Position numbers and translations under genes: made by a program. Below are positions 15,474 through 23,482 of a DNA stretch of 26,978 nt, piece by piece; position 1 is the first letter of the stretch, and the number at the start of each line of letters is the position of its first letter. The notes beneath the pieces are model-generated. The model made no database searches and was not told the DNA's origin. It was given only the letters and a program-made list of their open reading frames with translations. Location: the NCBI GenBank assembly GCA_964580995.1, contig CAZOMV010000082.1, positions 1 to 26,978 of the forward strand. Reading direction: 5' to 3'. The stretch comes from JAKJEP01 sp964580995. GTDB taxonomy: Bacteria; Planctomycetota; Phycisphaerae; Sedimentisphaerales; SM23-30.

Positions 15474-16904
15474 ATGGTTACCACCGATAAAAACATGTAC
15501 TTGCAGCAGCGGCTGGCCGCGGTCCGGCGGACGATGAGTCTGAAGGTCGAAGGCAAGATAACCGGCTTGACCGGTTTGACCGTTGAAGTCAATGATTTTG
15601 TCGCGCCCGTCGGTGCCCAATGCGAAATTATAACCCGCAATGGGCTGCGAATTCCCGCTCAGTTGATCGGTTTTCGGGGAAAAGTATCCGTGCTGATGCC
15701 GCTGAGCGAAATGACCGGCATCTCCAGCGGCGACCGGGTCCGCTGCCTGGCCGGCGAAGTCTCCATTCCGGTCGGAGATCAACTGCTGGGCCGGGTTCTT
15801 AACGGTTCCGGCGAGCCTATTGATGGCAAAGGCCCGCTGCTCTGCCAGATGAAACAGTCCCTCCAGTCTCGCCGTATCGATCCCTTGACCCGCACGCGGA
15901 TTACCGAACCGATCGGTACCGGCATCCGGGCCATCGATGCCTTAATGACCTGCGGCTCCGGGCAGCGGCTGGGAATCTTCAGCGGACCCGGCGTCGGCAA
16001 AAGCGTCCTGCTGGGCATGATCGCCCGTTATACCGCCGCCGATGTCAATGTTATCGCGCTGATCGGGGAACGCGGCCGTGAGGTGCGCGAGTTTATCGAA
16101 AAGGATCTGGGCCGCGCAGGATTGGCCCGCTCCGTCGTGATTGCCAGCACCTCCGAGGAATCGGCTCCCATCCGGGTACAGGCCGGTTTCGTCGCCACCA
16201 CCATTGCCGATTATTTCCGCCGCCAGGGCAAAAACGTGATGCTCCTGATGGATTCGGTCACTCGGATAGCCATGGCCCAGCGGCAGATCGGCCTGGCGAT
16301 TGGCGAACCGCCCACCACCAAGGGATTCACGCCCAGCGTCTTTGCCCTGCTGCCGCGTTTGCTCGAAAGCTGCGGGCGCGACGATATCGGCAGCATCACC
16401 GGATTCTTCACCGTACTGGTCGAAGGGGATGATCTGTCCGAGCCGATCTCCGATGCCATGCGCAGCATTCTGGACGGCCATTTGTGGCTCTCCCGCAATC
16501 TGGCCAATCGCGGGCATTATCCCGCCGTGGATATTCTCGAAAGTATCAGCCGTATTATGGTGGATATTGTGGATGCGGAGCATCTCCGGGCCGCCCGCGA
16601 AATTACCCGGCTGGTTGCCGTCTATCGCGACATTGAAGATCTGGTCAATATCGGAGCCTATGCCCCGGGTACCAACCCGGAATACGATCTGGCCGTCAAC
16701 AGCCAGAAGGCTATCAACGAATTTCTTCAGCAGAATATTCAGGAACAGGTGCCGTTTGCTGACGCCGTCGAAAAATTGAAAAACCTGACGAAACAGATGG
16801 TAAGAACCACGGCAAGTAAGAGCCGGGAGCCGAAGGGGGAAACCCCCAAACCCAAACCGCAGAAACCTACTCTCGGTTTGGAACGGATGGCAGTAGGATT
16901 GTAA
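15474..16904 (+). CDS. fliI: Flagellum-specific ATPase FliI
   Basis: This 476-residue ATPase powers delivery of flagellar substrates to the export gate. It belongs to the F1-beta-like type III secretion ATPases. Walker A is SGPGVGKSVL (G171 to S177), followed by the family block IALIGERGREVREFIEKDLG. Walker B is VMLLMDSVTR, and the conserved stretch IGEPPTTKGFTPSVFALLPR follows. The C-terminus has a Lys/Pro-rich extension (about 445-476) after the usual LKNLTKQMV helix. The first ATG has its AGGA only two bases upstream, so a start seven codons later is possible. It sits between fliH and fliJ, its two partners. Confidence 0.96.
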   Translation: MVTTDKNMYLQQRLAAVRRTMSLKVEGKITGLTGLTVEVNDFVAPVGAQCEIITRNGLRIPAQLIGFRGKVSVLMPLSEMTGISSGDRVRCLAGEVSIPVGDQLLGRVLNGSGEPIDGKGPLLCQMKQSLQSRRIDPLTRTRITEPIGTGIRAIDALMTCGSGQRLGIFSGPGVGKSVLLGMIARYTAADVNVIALIGERGREVREFIEKDLGRAGLARSVVIASTSEESAPIRVQAGFVATTIADYFRRQGKNVMLLMDSVTRIAMAQRQIGLAIGEPPTTKGFTPSVFALLPRLLESCGRDDIGSITGFFTVLVEGDDLSEPISDAMRSILDGHLWLSRNLANRGHYPAVDILESISRIMVDIVDAEHLRAAREITRLVAVYRDIEDLVNIGAYAPGTNPEYDLAVNSQKAINEFLQQNIQEQVPFADAVEKLKNLTKQMVRTTASKSREPKGETPKPKPQKPTLGLERMAVGL

Positions 16905-16919
16905 TGATGGCTGATCAAA

Positions 16920-17375
16920 ATGAAAAAATTTCGGTATCGACTGGATCCCTTGCTGCGATTGCGGCAGCAGGAAGAGGATCAGAAGAAAAGAGCCGTTGGA
17001 TCCTTATTGACCGAAATCAACCGGCAGCAGAACCAGGTTTTGGAAATGGCGGCTGCTCTCGAACAGGAAGGCCGGCAGCTTCGGCAGCAATATGCCCAGG
17101 GAACGGTCGATCTGGAATGGGTTCGTTTTTACCGGATGTATGTGACGCATACGCAGCAGGCCATGGCCAAACGAACCGCCGAAATTTTCAAAATTCAGAA
17201 AACGTTGACTATCGCCCGGCAGGAACTGGCCGAAGCGGCCCAACAAACCAAAATACTGGAAAAATTGAAGGAAAAGAAAAAAAATAGTTACGACACCCAG
17301 ATCCGGCGCGAGGAAAACCGGATGCAGGATGAGATCGGCATGAATCAATACTTCAGCGCAGGCAGCAAAGGCTGA
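16920..17375 (+). CDS. fliJ: Flagellar export protein FliJ
   Basis: This 151-residue coiled-coil protein begins with KKFRYRLDPLLRLRQQEEDQ, the characteristic FliJ opening, and remains helical and rich in Gln, Glu and Lys to the end. FliJ is the central stalk of the FliI ring and helps couple it to the FlhA gate. The start follows the fliI stop by 15 bases, with only a weak ribosome binding site, as is common for coupled genes. A second open frame from 16904 lies in another phase and lacks family likeness. Confidence 0.88.
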   Translation: MKKFRYRLDPLLRLRQQEEDQKKRAVGSLLTEINRQQNQVLEMAAALEQEGRQLRQQYAQGTVDLEWVRFYRMYVTHTQQAMAKRTAEIFKIQKTLTIARQELAEAAQQTKILEKLKEKKKNSYDTQIRREENRMQDEIGMNQYFSAGSKG

Positions 17376-17383
17376 ATTTTCGC

Positions 17384-18037
17384 ATGAAAAAAATTGTTTG
17401 GATAACTCTGGTGATCTTTTTGCTGGCAGACTTCCTGGCCTTGCTGGGATTCCTCGGTTATGGGATGGCCACCGGCCGGCTGGGGACGGACCAGAGAGCG
17501 CAGTATCTGGCTACCTGGCACGGTGAAAAACTCGTGCCTCCCGTGGAAGAAGAGGTGAAGGTGCAGGAAGAACCCGAAACGCCCCAGCAGGCCAGCGTCC
17601 GGATTGCCGCTGCCGAAATCCAGCGCGAAATTCTCTCCCGCGAAATGGAACGGCATGCCGAGTTGCTCCGCAATATGCAGGATACCGTGAATGTTGCCAA
17701 GGCCAAACTGGAAAAAGATCTCAAGGAACTGGAAAAGGAAAAACAACAGTTCAGCATGAAAGTCAACCAGCAGGAAGTGACCGCGAAAGACGAAGGATTC
17801 CAGAAAGCCTTGAAAAACTACATCCTGATGAAACCGAAATACGCCAAAGAAGATTTTATGAAAATGGAAGAAAAGGAAGCCATTCGGTATCTGGCGGCCA
17901 TGAAGCCGGATATTGCCACAAAAATCTTCAATCAGTTCAAAACCACCGAAGAACAGGAAAAACGAAGGCAATTGTTGAAATTATTGGAAGAGTATAAGGT
18001 CATCAGCCTGAATGACTCCAGCCAGGCAGGCAGTTAA
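17384..18037 (+). CDS. MotE-like membrane coiled-coil protein
   Basis: This 217-residue protein has a membrane segment at about residues 4-27 (IVWITLVIFLLADFLALLGFL), a Pro/Glu-rich linker, a long coiled coil (about 70-140, KAKLEKDLKELEKEKQQFSM) and a C-terminal helical domain with EAIRYLAAMKPDIATKIFNQ. That last block resembles the MgtE N-terminal-like fold of MotE/FlbB proteins, which act at the flagellar motor as stator chaperones or motor-stabilising factors. The position, eight bases after fliJ and just before fliK, is where such genes are found in other flagellar operons. The anchor orientation places the coil and C-terminal domain in the periplasm. MotE is the most likely assignment; exact function is inferred. 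Confidence 0.68.
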   Translation: MKKIVWITLVIFLLADFLALLGFLGYGMATGRLGTDQRAQYLATWHGEKLVPPVEEEVKVQEEPETPQQASVRIAAAEIQREILSREMERHAELLRNMQDTVNVAKAKLEKDLKELEKEKQQFSMKVNQQEVTAKDEGFQKALKNYILMKPKYAKEDFMKMEEKEAIRYLAAMKPDIATKIFNQFKTTEEQEKRRQLLKLLEEYKVISLNDSSQAGS

Positions 18038-18052
18038 TAAGGAATAACCACC

Positions 18053-19699
18053 GTGTTGCAGATTAAAAGTTTAAAACTCGAATCTTCCGACTGGAATACC
18101 ATCGGGCATAAGAGCCAGGCCAGCCGGACGGATGACGGATTTGAAGCGGTGTTTAATACCATCCGGCAGGATTTCACCGAAACCGCCAAAGCCGCGGCGC
18201 CCCAACGGAATGCCGAAGGACAAAGACGCATCGATGAGGTGAAACCCGACCGGTGTGCCAAAAAAGAAAATCCTTCCAGCGAAACGGAAAATGAGATCGA
18301 AGTAAGGGATCCGTCCGAAAATGACCAGATGGAAATCGCTGAGGCACAGCCCGATTCCCCGGCGGTTCCGGTAGAATCAGAAGAACCCGTTGAGGAACCT
18401 GCCGAACCGGTGGATCCGGATCCGGATTCGGATCTGCAAGCAACCGGCGATTCTTCGGAGGATGTTTCCTCGCAAGAAATTCTGGTAAACTCTGCTCCCG
18501 CTGCCAAAGAGGTGGAAATGCTGCTGCGGTTAGCCGGCCAGGCCAACGCAAAAACGACCCGTCAGCAAATCGCCGGTTTGAATCCATCGCCTCAGCCGGT
18601 TTTGACTGCGCCGGAAAATGCGCCTAAAACCGATGCCGTCCAAAATCTGGCTGTGAATGGGGCGGCGGAAACGGACCCAATGATGGAAATGCCGGCCGAT
18701 TCCCAGGCCGCTCCGGCATCAACCGAAGAAGAAGATACCCCCGTAGTACCTTTGATCAAAGAGCAGGTGATTCTGTCCGGCAGTAAGGGCAATCCGGAGG
18801 CGAAACCGGTGGAAGAGGAAAAACCGCAGAAGGAAATCAAGCAGACGCAGCCGGCACAACCGATTGCGAAACCTGCCGCCGGGGAAGAAAAAGGCCGCCA
18901 GGAGGCCGGTACTTCTTTCCATTCGGACAGCCGCGACTCCCAGTCTTCGCAATCGCAATCGCAGGCGGTGGAAATGAAAACGGCCCTGGCGGATGAGGAA
19001 GTAGCGCAGCCGGTCATTGCTCAACCGGTCCTTCGGTCGAGTGAACCGGAGAAAAAACTGCATGCCTCTGTGGAAGTCGTCTCGGCCGATACCGCGAAAA
19101 CGCCCCTTGCCGATAAAGGCAATTCGGTGCAGAAAATATTTGCTGCCAGCACCTCCGTGAATACCACCCCCGTGGAAATGAAGGACAACATCGATCAGCT
19201 CATCAAATCGGTGCAGGTGACGCAGGCCCAGGGCGGTTCGCGGGTTCAATTGCGGCTGGACCCGCCCGAATTGGGTGCCCTGCGCATTGAGATGAGGCAA
19301 ACCGAAAACGGCTTGCTGCTCCAGTTGCAGGCATCCACTCCCCGGGCGCAGCAGCTCTTGCAGCAAAACAGCGGGGAATTGCGGGCGGCCCTGGAGTCGC
19401 AGGGTTTCCAGAATACCCAGATCGAGGTTCAGTTGCGCATGGACCTGCGCAACGATTCCACCTCGCAGGAATACCGCGAAATGGAGCAGGAACAGGAGCA
19501 GCTGTTGAACCAGCAGCCCGGCCAGTTCGATTCCCCCCAGCAGGGCGGAAATGGCGAACAGGCCGGCTGGCAGCCGGATCGCGACAGGGTATCGGAGGAG
19601 TCCCCAGCCCAGCCGGAGTATGACACGGACGAAAATACTATGGTCCCCCAAAACGAATGGCAGGAACTGGCCTTTGCCAGCCTGGATATAAGAGCCTAG
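18053..19699 (+). CDS. fliK: Flagellar hook-length control protein FliK
   Basis: This 548-residue protein acts as molecular ruler for the hook and flips the export gate from rod/hook to filament substrates. The first 370 or so residues are disordered and rich in Pro, Glu, Ala and Gln, with a short SQSQSQ run, as expected of the ruler part. The conserved C-terminal domain (about 380-470) contains RVQLRLDPPELGALRIEMRQ, the family's L-P-LG-v-v signature, then LQASTPRAQQLLQQNSGELR and ALESQGFQ. A Gln-rich tail follows. Translation begins at GTG with AAGGA nine bases upstream. It is next to flgD, as usual. Confidence 0.92.
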   Translation: MLQIKSLKLESSDWNTIGHKSQASRTDDGFEAVFNTIRQDFTETAKAAAPQRNAEGQRRIDEVKPDRCAKKENPSSETENEIEVRDPSENDQMEIAEAQPDSPAVPVESEEPVEEPAEPVDPDPDSDLQATGDSSEDVSSQEILVNSAPAAKEVEMLLRLAGQANAKTTRQQIAGLNPSPQPVLTAPENAPKTDAVQNLAVNGAAETDPMMEMPADSQAAPASTEEEDTPVVPLIKEQVILSGSKGNPEAKPVEEEKPQKEIKQTQPAQPIAKPAAGEEKGRQEAGTSFHSDSRDSQSSQSQSQAVEMKTALADEEVAQPVIAQPVLRSSEPEKKLHASVEVVSADTAKTPLADKGNSVQKIFAASTSVNTTPVEMKDNIDQLIKSVQVTQAQGGSRVQLRLDPPELGALRIEMRQTENGLLLQLQASTPRAQQLLQQNSGELRAALESQGFQNTQIEVQLRMDLRNDSTSQEYREMEQEQEQLLNQQPGQFDSPQQGGNGEQAGWQPDRDRVSEESPAQPEYDTDENTMVPQNEWQELAFASLDIRA

Positions 19700-19739
19700 A
19701 TAGGAAAATACAAACTGTCCTGGAGAAAGGAGCTGTTTT

Positions 19740-20591
19740 GTGACGGATATATCTGCTTTGACCAATACGAGCACGGCATCGACGGCTACTGCCGATGCAA
19801 CGCAGTCTCTCAGCACGGATGATTTTTTGCAACTGCTGCTGACCGAGCTGACCAATCAGGATCCGATGGAGCCGATGACCAATCAGGATCTGCTCAATCA
19901 GATTTCCAGTATTCAGCAACTGCAATCCAATAAGGAAATGATGGCTTCCTTTGAGGGAATGGTGGAGCAGTTTGACGGTTTTACCGACAGCTTTGACAGT
20001 TTTCTGACCAATCAGAACAGCAGCATCGAACGGCTGGACAGTTTCATGCTGCGGCAGCAATTGAATTCCGCCAGCCAGATGATCGGGCAGATGGTGTCCG
20101 GGACCAACACCGATGGGAATTTCACCGTCGGGAAAGTGATGTCGGTGAATGTAGAGGATGAAAATGTGCTTCTTACTCTGGATACCGGAGAACAAGTCAA
20201 TATCGATGATATGACCCGGTTGGGAGGAACCAGCAGCGAAAGCGTGATTGGTGAGCTGGCCATCGGCGTGAAGGATGGGGGAAATATCGTCGGAGTCATT
20301 GAATCGATGGACATCGACGACGAGGGGAAGGTGACTCTTATCCTAAAGACGAAAAGTTCTCTCGGGGAGGAAACGGAAGTATCTGTCCCGCTGGAAAATA
20401 TCAGCCTGATCAATCAGGACACCGCCGGCTACCTGATCGGCAGCGAGGTGGAAGGATTTGTTGAGGATGATTTTGTGCAGGGTACGGTGACCAGCTATCA
20501 GTTAAGCACGGATGGTGTGAATTTGATTTTGGACAGTTCGATCGTATTGCCCCTGCTGGGTATGACAGGAATTAATAATACTAACAGCTAA
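19740..20591 (+). CDS. flgD: Hook cap / scaffolding protein FlgD
   Basis: This 283-residue protein caps the growing hook. Residues 27-63 carry the FlgD signature: DFLQLLLTELTNQDPMEPMT followed by NQDLLNQISSIQQLQ. A helical stretch follows, then a C-terminal half that appears to contain three tandem Tudor-like beta segments (about 114-161, 168-224 and 231-277), each opening with a hydrophobic-IG motif and continuing G-V-x-S-hydrophobic-x-LxL. Standard FlgD has one Tudor-like and one Fn3-like domain, so this arrangement is unusual. The start is GTG with GGAG seven to ten bases upstream. It lies between fliK and flgE, the protein it assembles. Confidence 0.93.
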   Translation: MTDISALTNTSTASTATADATQSLSTDDFLQLLLTELTNQDPMEPMTNQDLLNQISSIQQLQSNKEMMASFEGMVEQFDGFTDSFDSFLTNQNSSIERLDSFMLRQQLNSASQMIGQMVSGTNTDGNFTVGKVMSVNVEDENVLLTLDTGEQVNIDDMTRLGGTSSESVIGELAIGVKDGGNIVGVIESMDIDDEGKVTLILKTKSSLGEETEVSVPLENISLINQDTAGYLIGSEVEGFVEDDFVQGTVTSYQLSTDGVNLILDSSIVLPLLGMTGINNTNS

Positions 20592-20611
20592 TATACTACG
20601 GAGGTAGAGAT

Positions 20612-22375
20612 ATGGGTCTGACGTCATCCTTATTTGCCGGGTTATCCGGTATGAAGACCAATGAATTTCGCATGGATGTGATCGGTAATAATATCGCCAA
20701 TGTGAACACCACGGCGTACAAGTCGTCGCGGGTGACTTTTCAAACGCAGTTTTCCCAGACTTTTAATTTTGGTTCGGCACCCAGCGGAGAGGTCGGCGGG
20801 ACCAATCCCCTGCAGGTCGGAACCGGCAGCATGATCGGGGTGGTGAGTCGCAATTTCACCGGCGGTTCACCCGAAACCACCGGCAACAAAACCGATCTGG
20901 CCATTGAGGGGCAGGGCATGTTCATCCTGCAAAAGGCCAGCGGTGCTCAGGTTTATACCCGCGATGGAAGTTTCCAGTTCAACGCCGAGAATTATCTTCT
21001 CTCCGCCGACGGCTACTTCCTCCAGGGCTATGGTGTGGACAGTGATTTCAATATCGTCGAAGGTACCCTCTCCAATCTCCGTATTCCCATCGGTGAAGTC
21101 ACCACCGCCAGCACCACCAGCTTTGCCGAGTTCAGCGGCGATCTGAATGCCGGAGGGGACGTGGGTACCCTTTGTCCCGTGCTGACCAGTTCGTCCACCC
21201 ACAACTTTACCTCGGATGCGGCCGGGACGACTCCCGCCGTCGCCGGTACGGCCTTAACCAGTCTCTATGATAACGGCGTGCAAATGTTTGTTGACGATAA
21301 TGTCATTACTCTGGCGGAAGCCAATAAAGGCGGCGCCAATCTTCCCGAAGAAGATTTTATAATTGGGACGACCGGAACCACCTATGGGGATTTTGCCGCC
21401 TGGCTGGAAGATGTTCTGGGCATTAATACTTCCGCGGATTTGCCCGATAGCGGGGTCGATCTGGATAGCGATGGTACCAACGATCCGCCGGGCGTAACCA
21501 TCCAGGCGGACGGCAGCCTGGCCATTATCGGCAACTACGGTGAATATAACGAAATCGTTTTGGACGATGGGGGGATTACCGCGTCCAAAGGAGAAGGCCT
21601 TTCTCTGCCCCCCAATACCCTGCCCTTCCGGTTTGAAAGCAATATTACCACGGATACACAAAGTGCGGCCCTGGGTGAAAGTGTCCGAACCACTTTTCAG
21701 GCTTACGATTCGGTTGGCATTCCCATGGAAGTCATTGTCACCCTGGTGATGGAAGAGAAAAGTACGGAGGGGATTACCTGGCGGTTTTACGCCGAAAGCG
21801 CCGATGACACCGATGCCGACCGGGTGCTGGGAACCGGAACCATTAAATTTGACAGCACCGGCAATTTTCTGGAGGCGGCGGACCGGATTATAACCATTGA
21901 TCACACCGATACCGGCGCGGCCACACCCCAGAGCATCACGCTGGATTTCAGCCGCATGGACGGATATGCCATGAGCAGCAGTGCTATTTCTCTCCTGAGT
22001 CAGGATGGATTTATGGCCGGCACACTGCAGGATTTTTCCATCGGATCGGATGGTGTCATTGTCGGCTCCTTTGATAACGGCCTGACCCGCCAGCTCGGAC
22101 AGGTTGTCATGGCGACCTTCCGGAATTATGAAGGGCTGGTGGCCGAGGGGGATAATCTGTATGTTGCCGGCCCGAATTCCGGTAGTCCGCTCATTAAAAA
22201 AGCCATGGAACTGGGGGCCGGAAGTATTACCTCCTCCGCCCTGGAAATGAGCAATGTGGACCTCAGCCGGGAATTTATTAACCTGATTATCAGCAGCACC
22301 GGTTTTTCCGCCTCCTCCCGCGTGATTCAGACCAGTAATCAGCTCTTGAATGAACTGATGGCATTGACCAGGTAA
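20612..22375 (+). CDS. flgE: Flagellar hook protein FlgE
   Basis: This 587-residue protein builds the hook. The N-terminus SLFAGLSGMKTNEFRMDVIG then NNIANVNTTAYKSSRVTFQT is the conserved rod/hook segment. The D1 region has LAIEGQGMFILQ with YTRDGSFQFNAENYLLSADG. The C-terminus EMSNVDLSREFINLIISSTG then FSASSRVIQTSNQLLNELM completes the coiled core. At 587 residues it is longer than enterobacterial FlgE (about 400); the extra length lies in a central surface domain rich in Asp, Gly and Thr (about residues 195-310), including a calcium-binding-like DSGVDLDSDGTND. GGAGG precedes the ATG and flgD is 20 bases upstream. The gene is followed by the duplicated hairpin. Confidence 0.95.
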   Translation: MGLTSSLFAGLSGMKTNEFRMDVIGNNIANVNTTAYKSSRVTFQTQFSQTFNFGSAPSGEVGGTNPLQVGTGSMIGVVSRNFTGGSPETTGNKTDLAIEGQGMFILQKASGAQVYTRDGSFQFNAENYLLSADGYFLQGYGVDSDFNIVEGTLSNLRIPIGEVTTASTTSFAEFSGDLNAGGDVGTLCPVLTSSSTHNFTSDAAGTTPAVAGTALTSLYDNGVQMFVDDNVITLAEANKGGANLPEEDFIIGTTGTTYGDFAAWLEDVLGINTSADLPDSGVDLDSDGTNDPPGVTIQADGSLAIIGNYGEYNEIVLDDGGITASKGEGLSLPPNTLPFRFESNITTDTQSAALGESVRTTFQAYDSVGIPMEVIVTLVMEEKSTEGITWRFYAESADDTDADRVLGTGTIKFDSTGNFLEAADRIITIDHTDTGAATPQSITLDFSRMDGYAMSSSAISLLSQDGFMAGTLQDFSIGSDGVIVGSFDNGLTRQLGQVVMATFRNYEGLVAEGDNLYVAGPNSGSPLIKKAMELGAGSITSSALEMSNVDLSREFINLIISSTGFSASSRVIQTSNQLLNELMALTR

Positions 22376-22387
22376 AAAAGGTTTAAC

Positions 22388-22443
22388 GAGTTTACCCCGG
22401 GCCTCGCGGCAGGGGTGTTTATTCTGCTGTCGCGAGGCCATTT
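22388..22443 (+). repeat. 56-bp direct repeat, copy 1 (hairpin)
   Basis: This segment is identical over 56 bases to 22527-22582, with starts 139 bases apart. It holds a hairpin: GGCCTCGCG (22400-22408) pairs with CGCGAGGCC (22431-22439), extended by GCAG with CTGC and a three-base TGT bulge, with an 11-base loop. Only ATTTG follows, so termination here would be weak. It lies 12 bases after the flgE stop. Confidence 0.85.
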
Positions 22444-22526
22444 GAAACCATCATGCCGAAAAGGCGTGTGAATAGAAAGGTGTATGAATTGCTACGAATA
22501 CGGATTGGATAGAGTATTGGATACAT

Positions 22527-22582
22527 GAGTTTACCCCGGGCCTCGCGGCAGGGGTGTTTATTCTGCTGTCGCGAGGCCATTT
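22527..22582 (+). repeat. 56-bp direct repeat, copy 2 (hairpin)
   Basis: This is an exact second copy of 22388-22443. It carries the same hairpin at 22539-22578, here followed by six T residues, so this copy has the form of a rho-independent terminator. The 83 bases between the copies are not repeated and contain no gene I can support. Confidence 0.85.
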
Positions 22583-22585
22583 TTT
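22539..22585 (+). terminator. Rho-independent terminator after flgE
   Basis: A strong GC hairpin (nine perfect pairs, then four more beyond a bulge, 11-base loop) is followed by A and TTTTTT at 22580-22585. It separates the flgB-to-flgE transcription unit from motA. Copy 1 of the same hairpin upstream may slow polymerase or protect the 3' end of the message. Confidence 0.75.
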
Positions 22586-22588
22586 CTG

Positions 22589-22617
22589 GAAAGTGTCTCC
22601 CGATCATCGGCCGATTT
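22589..22617 (+). promoter_or_regulatory. Weak sigma28-like promoter candidate for motA
   Basis: GAAAGTGT at 22589-22596 matches six of eight positions of the flagellar sigma28 -35 box TAAAGTTT, and GCCGATTT at 22610-22617 matches six of eight of the -10 box GCCGATAA. The spacer is 13 bases, not the usual 11, so the call is weak. Its place just after the terminator and about 48 bases before motA is right for a new transcription unit. Confidence 0.25.
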
Positions 22618-22664
22618 TTAGTTCGCCGATGGAAGGGAATAAACTCCCGTAAAGGAGATGAGTT

Positions 22665-23453
22665 ATGGATCTGGCAAGTTTAATTGGCGTATTGATCGGC
22701 ACGGTGAGCCTCGGCGTGGCCCTCTTTGAGGTGTCCCATGGGCACTTCGCGATGTTCTACTCGTTCGAAGGGGTCTTGATGGTCGGCGGCGGATCCGTTT
22801 CGGTTTTGTTTATGGCCATGCCCATGGATCGACTCAAAGCGGTCGGCGGCTACCTGCGGCGGTTTATGTTCCACAAGGGCCGCGAACTCTCGGAAGTAGT
22901 GGCTTTAATGACCGATCTGGCGGATATCGCCCGCCGGGATGGCATTCTCGCGCTGGAACACAACATGCCGAATGTGGAAAAAAATGATCCGTTTCTGGCC
23001 ACCGGTCTGCGGATGGCCATCGACGGCCGCGACCCGGAATCCATCGAGGTTTCCCTGCGGCTGGAAATTCTGGCGATGCAGGAACGGCATAAGGCCGGTA
23101 AAAAGTTTTTTGATTTATTGAAACTGTACAGTCCCGGATGGGCACTGGTCGGCACGCTGGTCGGTCAGATCGGTATGTTCGGCAACCTCAGCGGGGCCGA
23201 TGTCGGCCAGTTGGGGAAAATGCTGGCGGTGGCCGTTTGTGCCACCATGTATGGCTGTATCGTTGCCAATGCCATCGCCGGTCCGATCGGGGATAAGCTG
23301 TCGATGCGTTCCAGCGAAGAAATTCTGGGCCGCGAAATGGTTCTGAACGGCATCCTGTCCATCCAGGCCGGTGACAATCCCCGCATTACCATGGATAAGA
23401 TGGCGGCCTTTGTTCCCTTCTCCGCCCGCACCGGGATTAAACAGCCGGCGTAA
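22665..23453 (+). CDS. motA: Flagellar motor stator protein MotA
   Basis: This 262-residue membrane protein forms the stator ion channel with MotB. Four membrane segments are visible (about 4-22, 33-53, 153-173 and 185-207). The large cytoplasmic loop contains the torque-generating block ARRDGILALE at 89-98, with the conserved Arg and Glu that contact FliG. P157, in KLYSPGWALVGTLVG, is the functionally important proline before the third segment. Length is slightly short but normal. AAAGGAG precedes the ATG by about seven bases. motB follows after 29 bases. Confidence 0.93.
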   Translation: MDLASLIGVLIGTVSLGVALFEVSHGHFAMFYSFEGVLMVGGGSVSVLFMAMPMDRLKAVGGYLRRFMFHKGRELSEVVALMTDLADIARRDGILALEHNMPNVEKNDPFLATGLRMAIDGRDPESIEVSLRLEILAMQERHKAGKKFFDLLKLYSPGWALVGTLVGQIGMFGNLSGADVGQLGKMLAVAVCATMYGCIVANAIAGPIGDKLSMRSSEEILGREMVLNGILSIQAGDNPRITMDKMAAFVPFSARTGIKQPA

Positions 23454-23482
23454 TTTCAAAGACGTTCCGGAGGTAGATAGCA

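Noticed and set aside
16904..17287. An open frame overlapping fliJ in another phase
   Set aside because: The FliJ opening signature is in the frame starting at 16920; this frame is Gly/Arg/Asn-rich and family-less.
18719..19855. A 378-codon minus-strand frame across fliK
   Set aside because: It is a long open complement of the low-complexity part of fliK and has no domain or plausible start context.
21254..22441. A 395-codon minus-strand frame across flgE that ends up inside the hairpin repeat
   Set aside because: FlgE motifs on the plus strand are unambiguous. The shared N-terminal peptide of this and a neighbouring frame only reflects the 56-bp DNA repeat.
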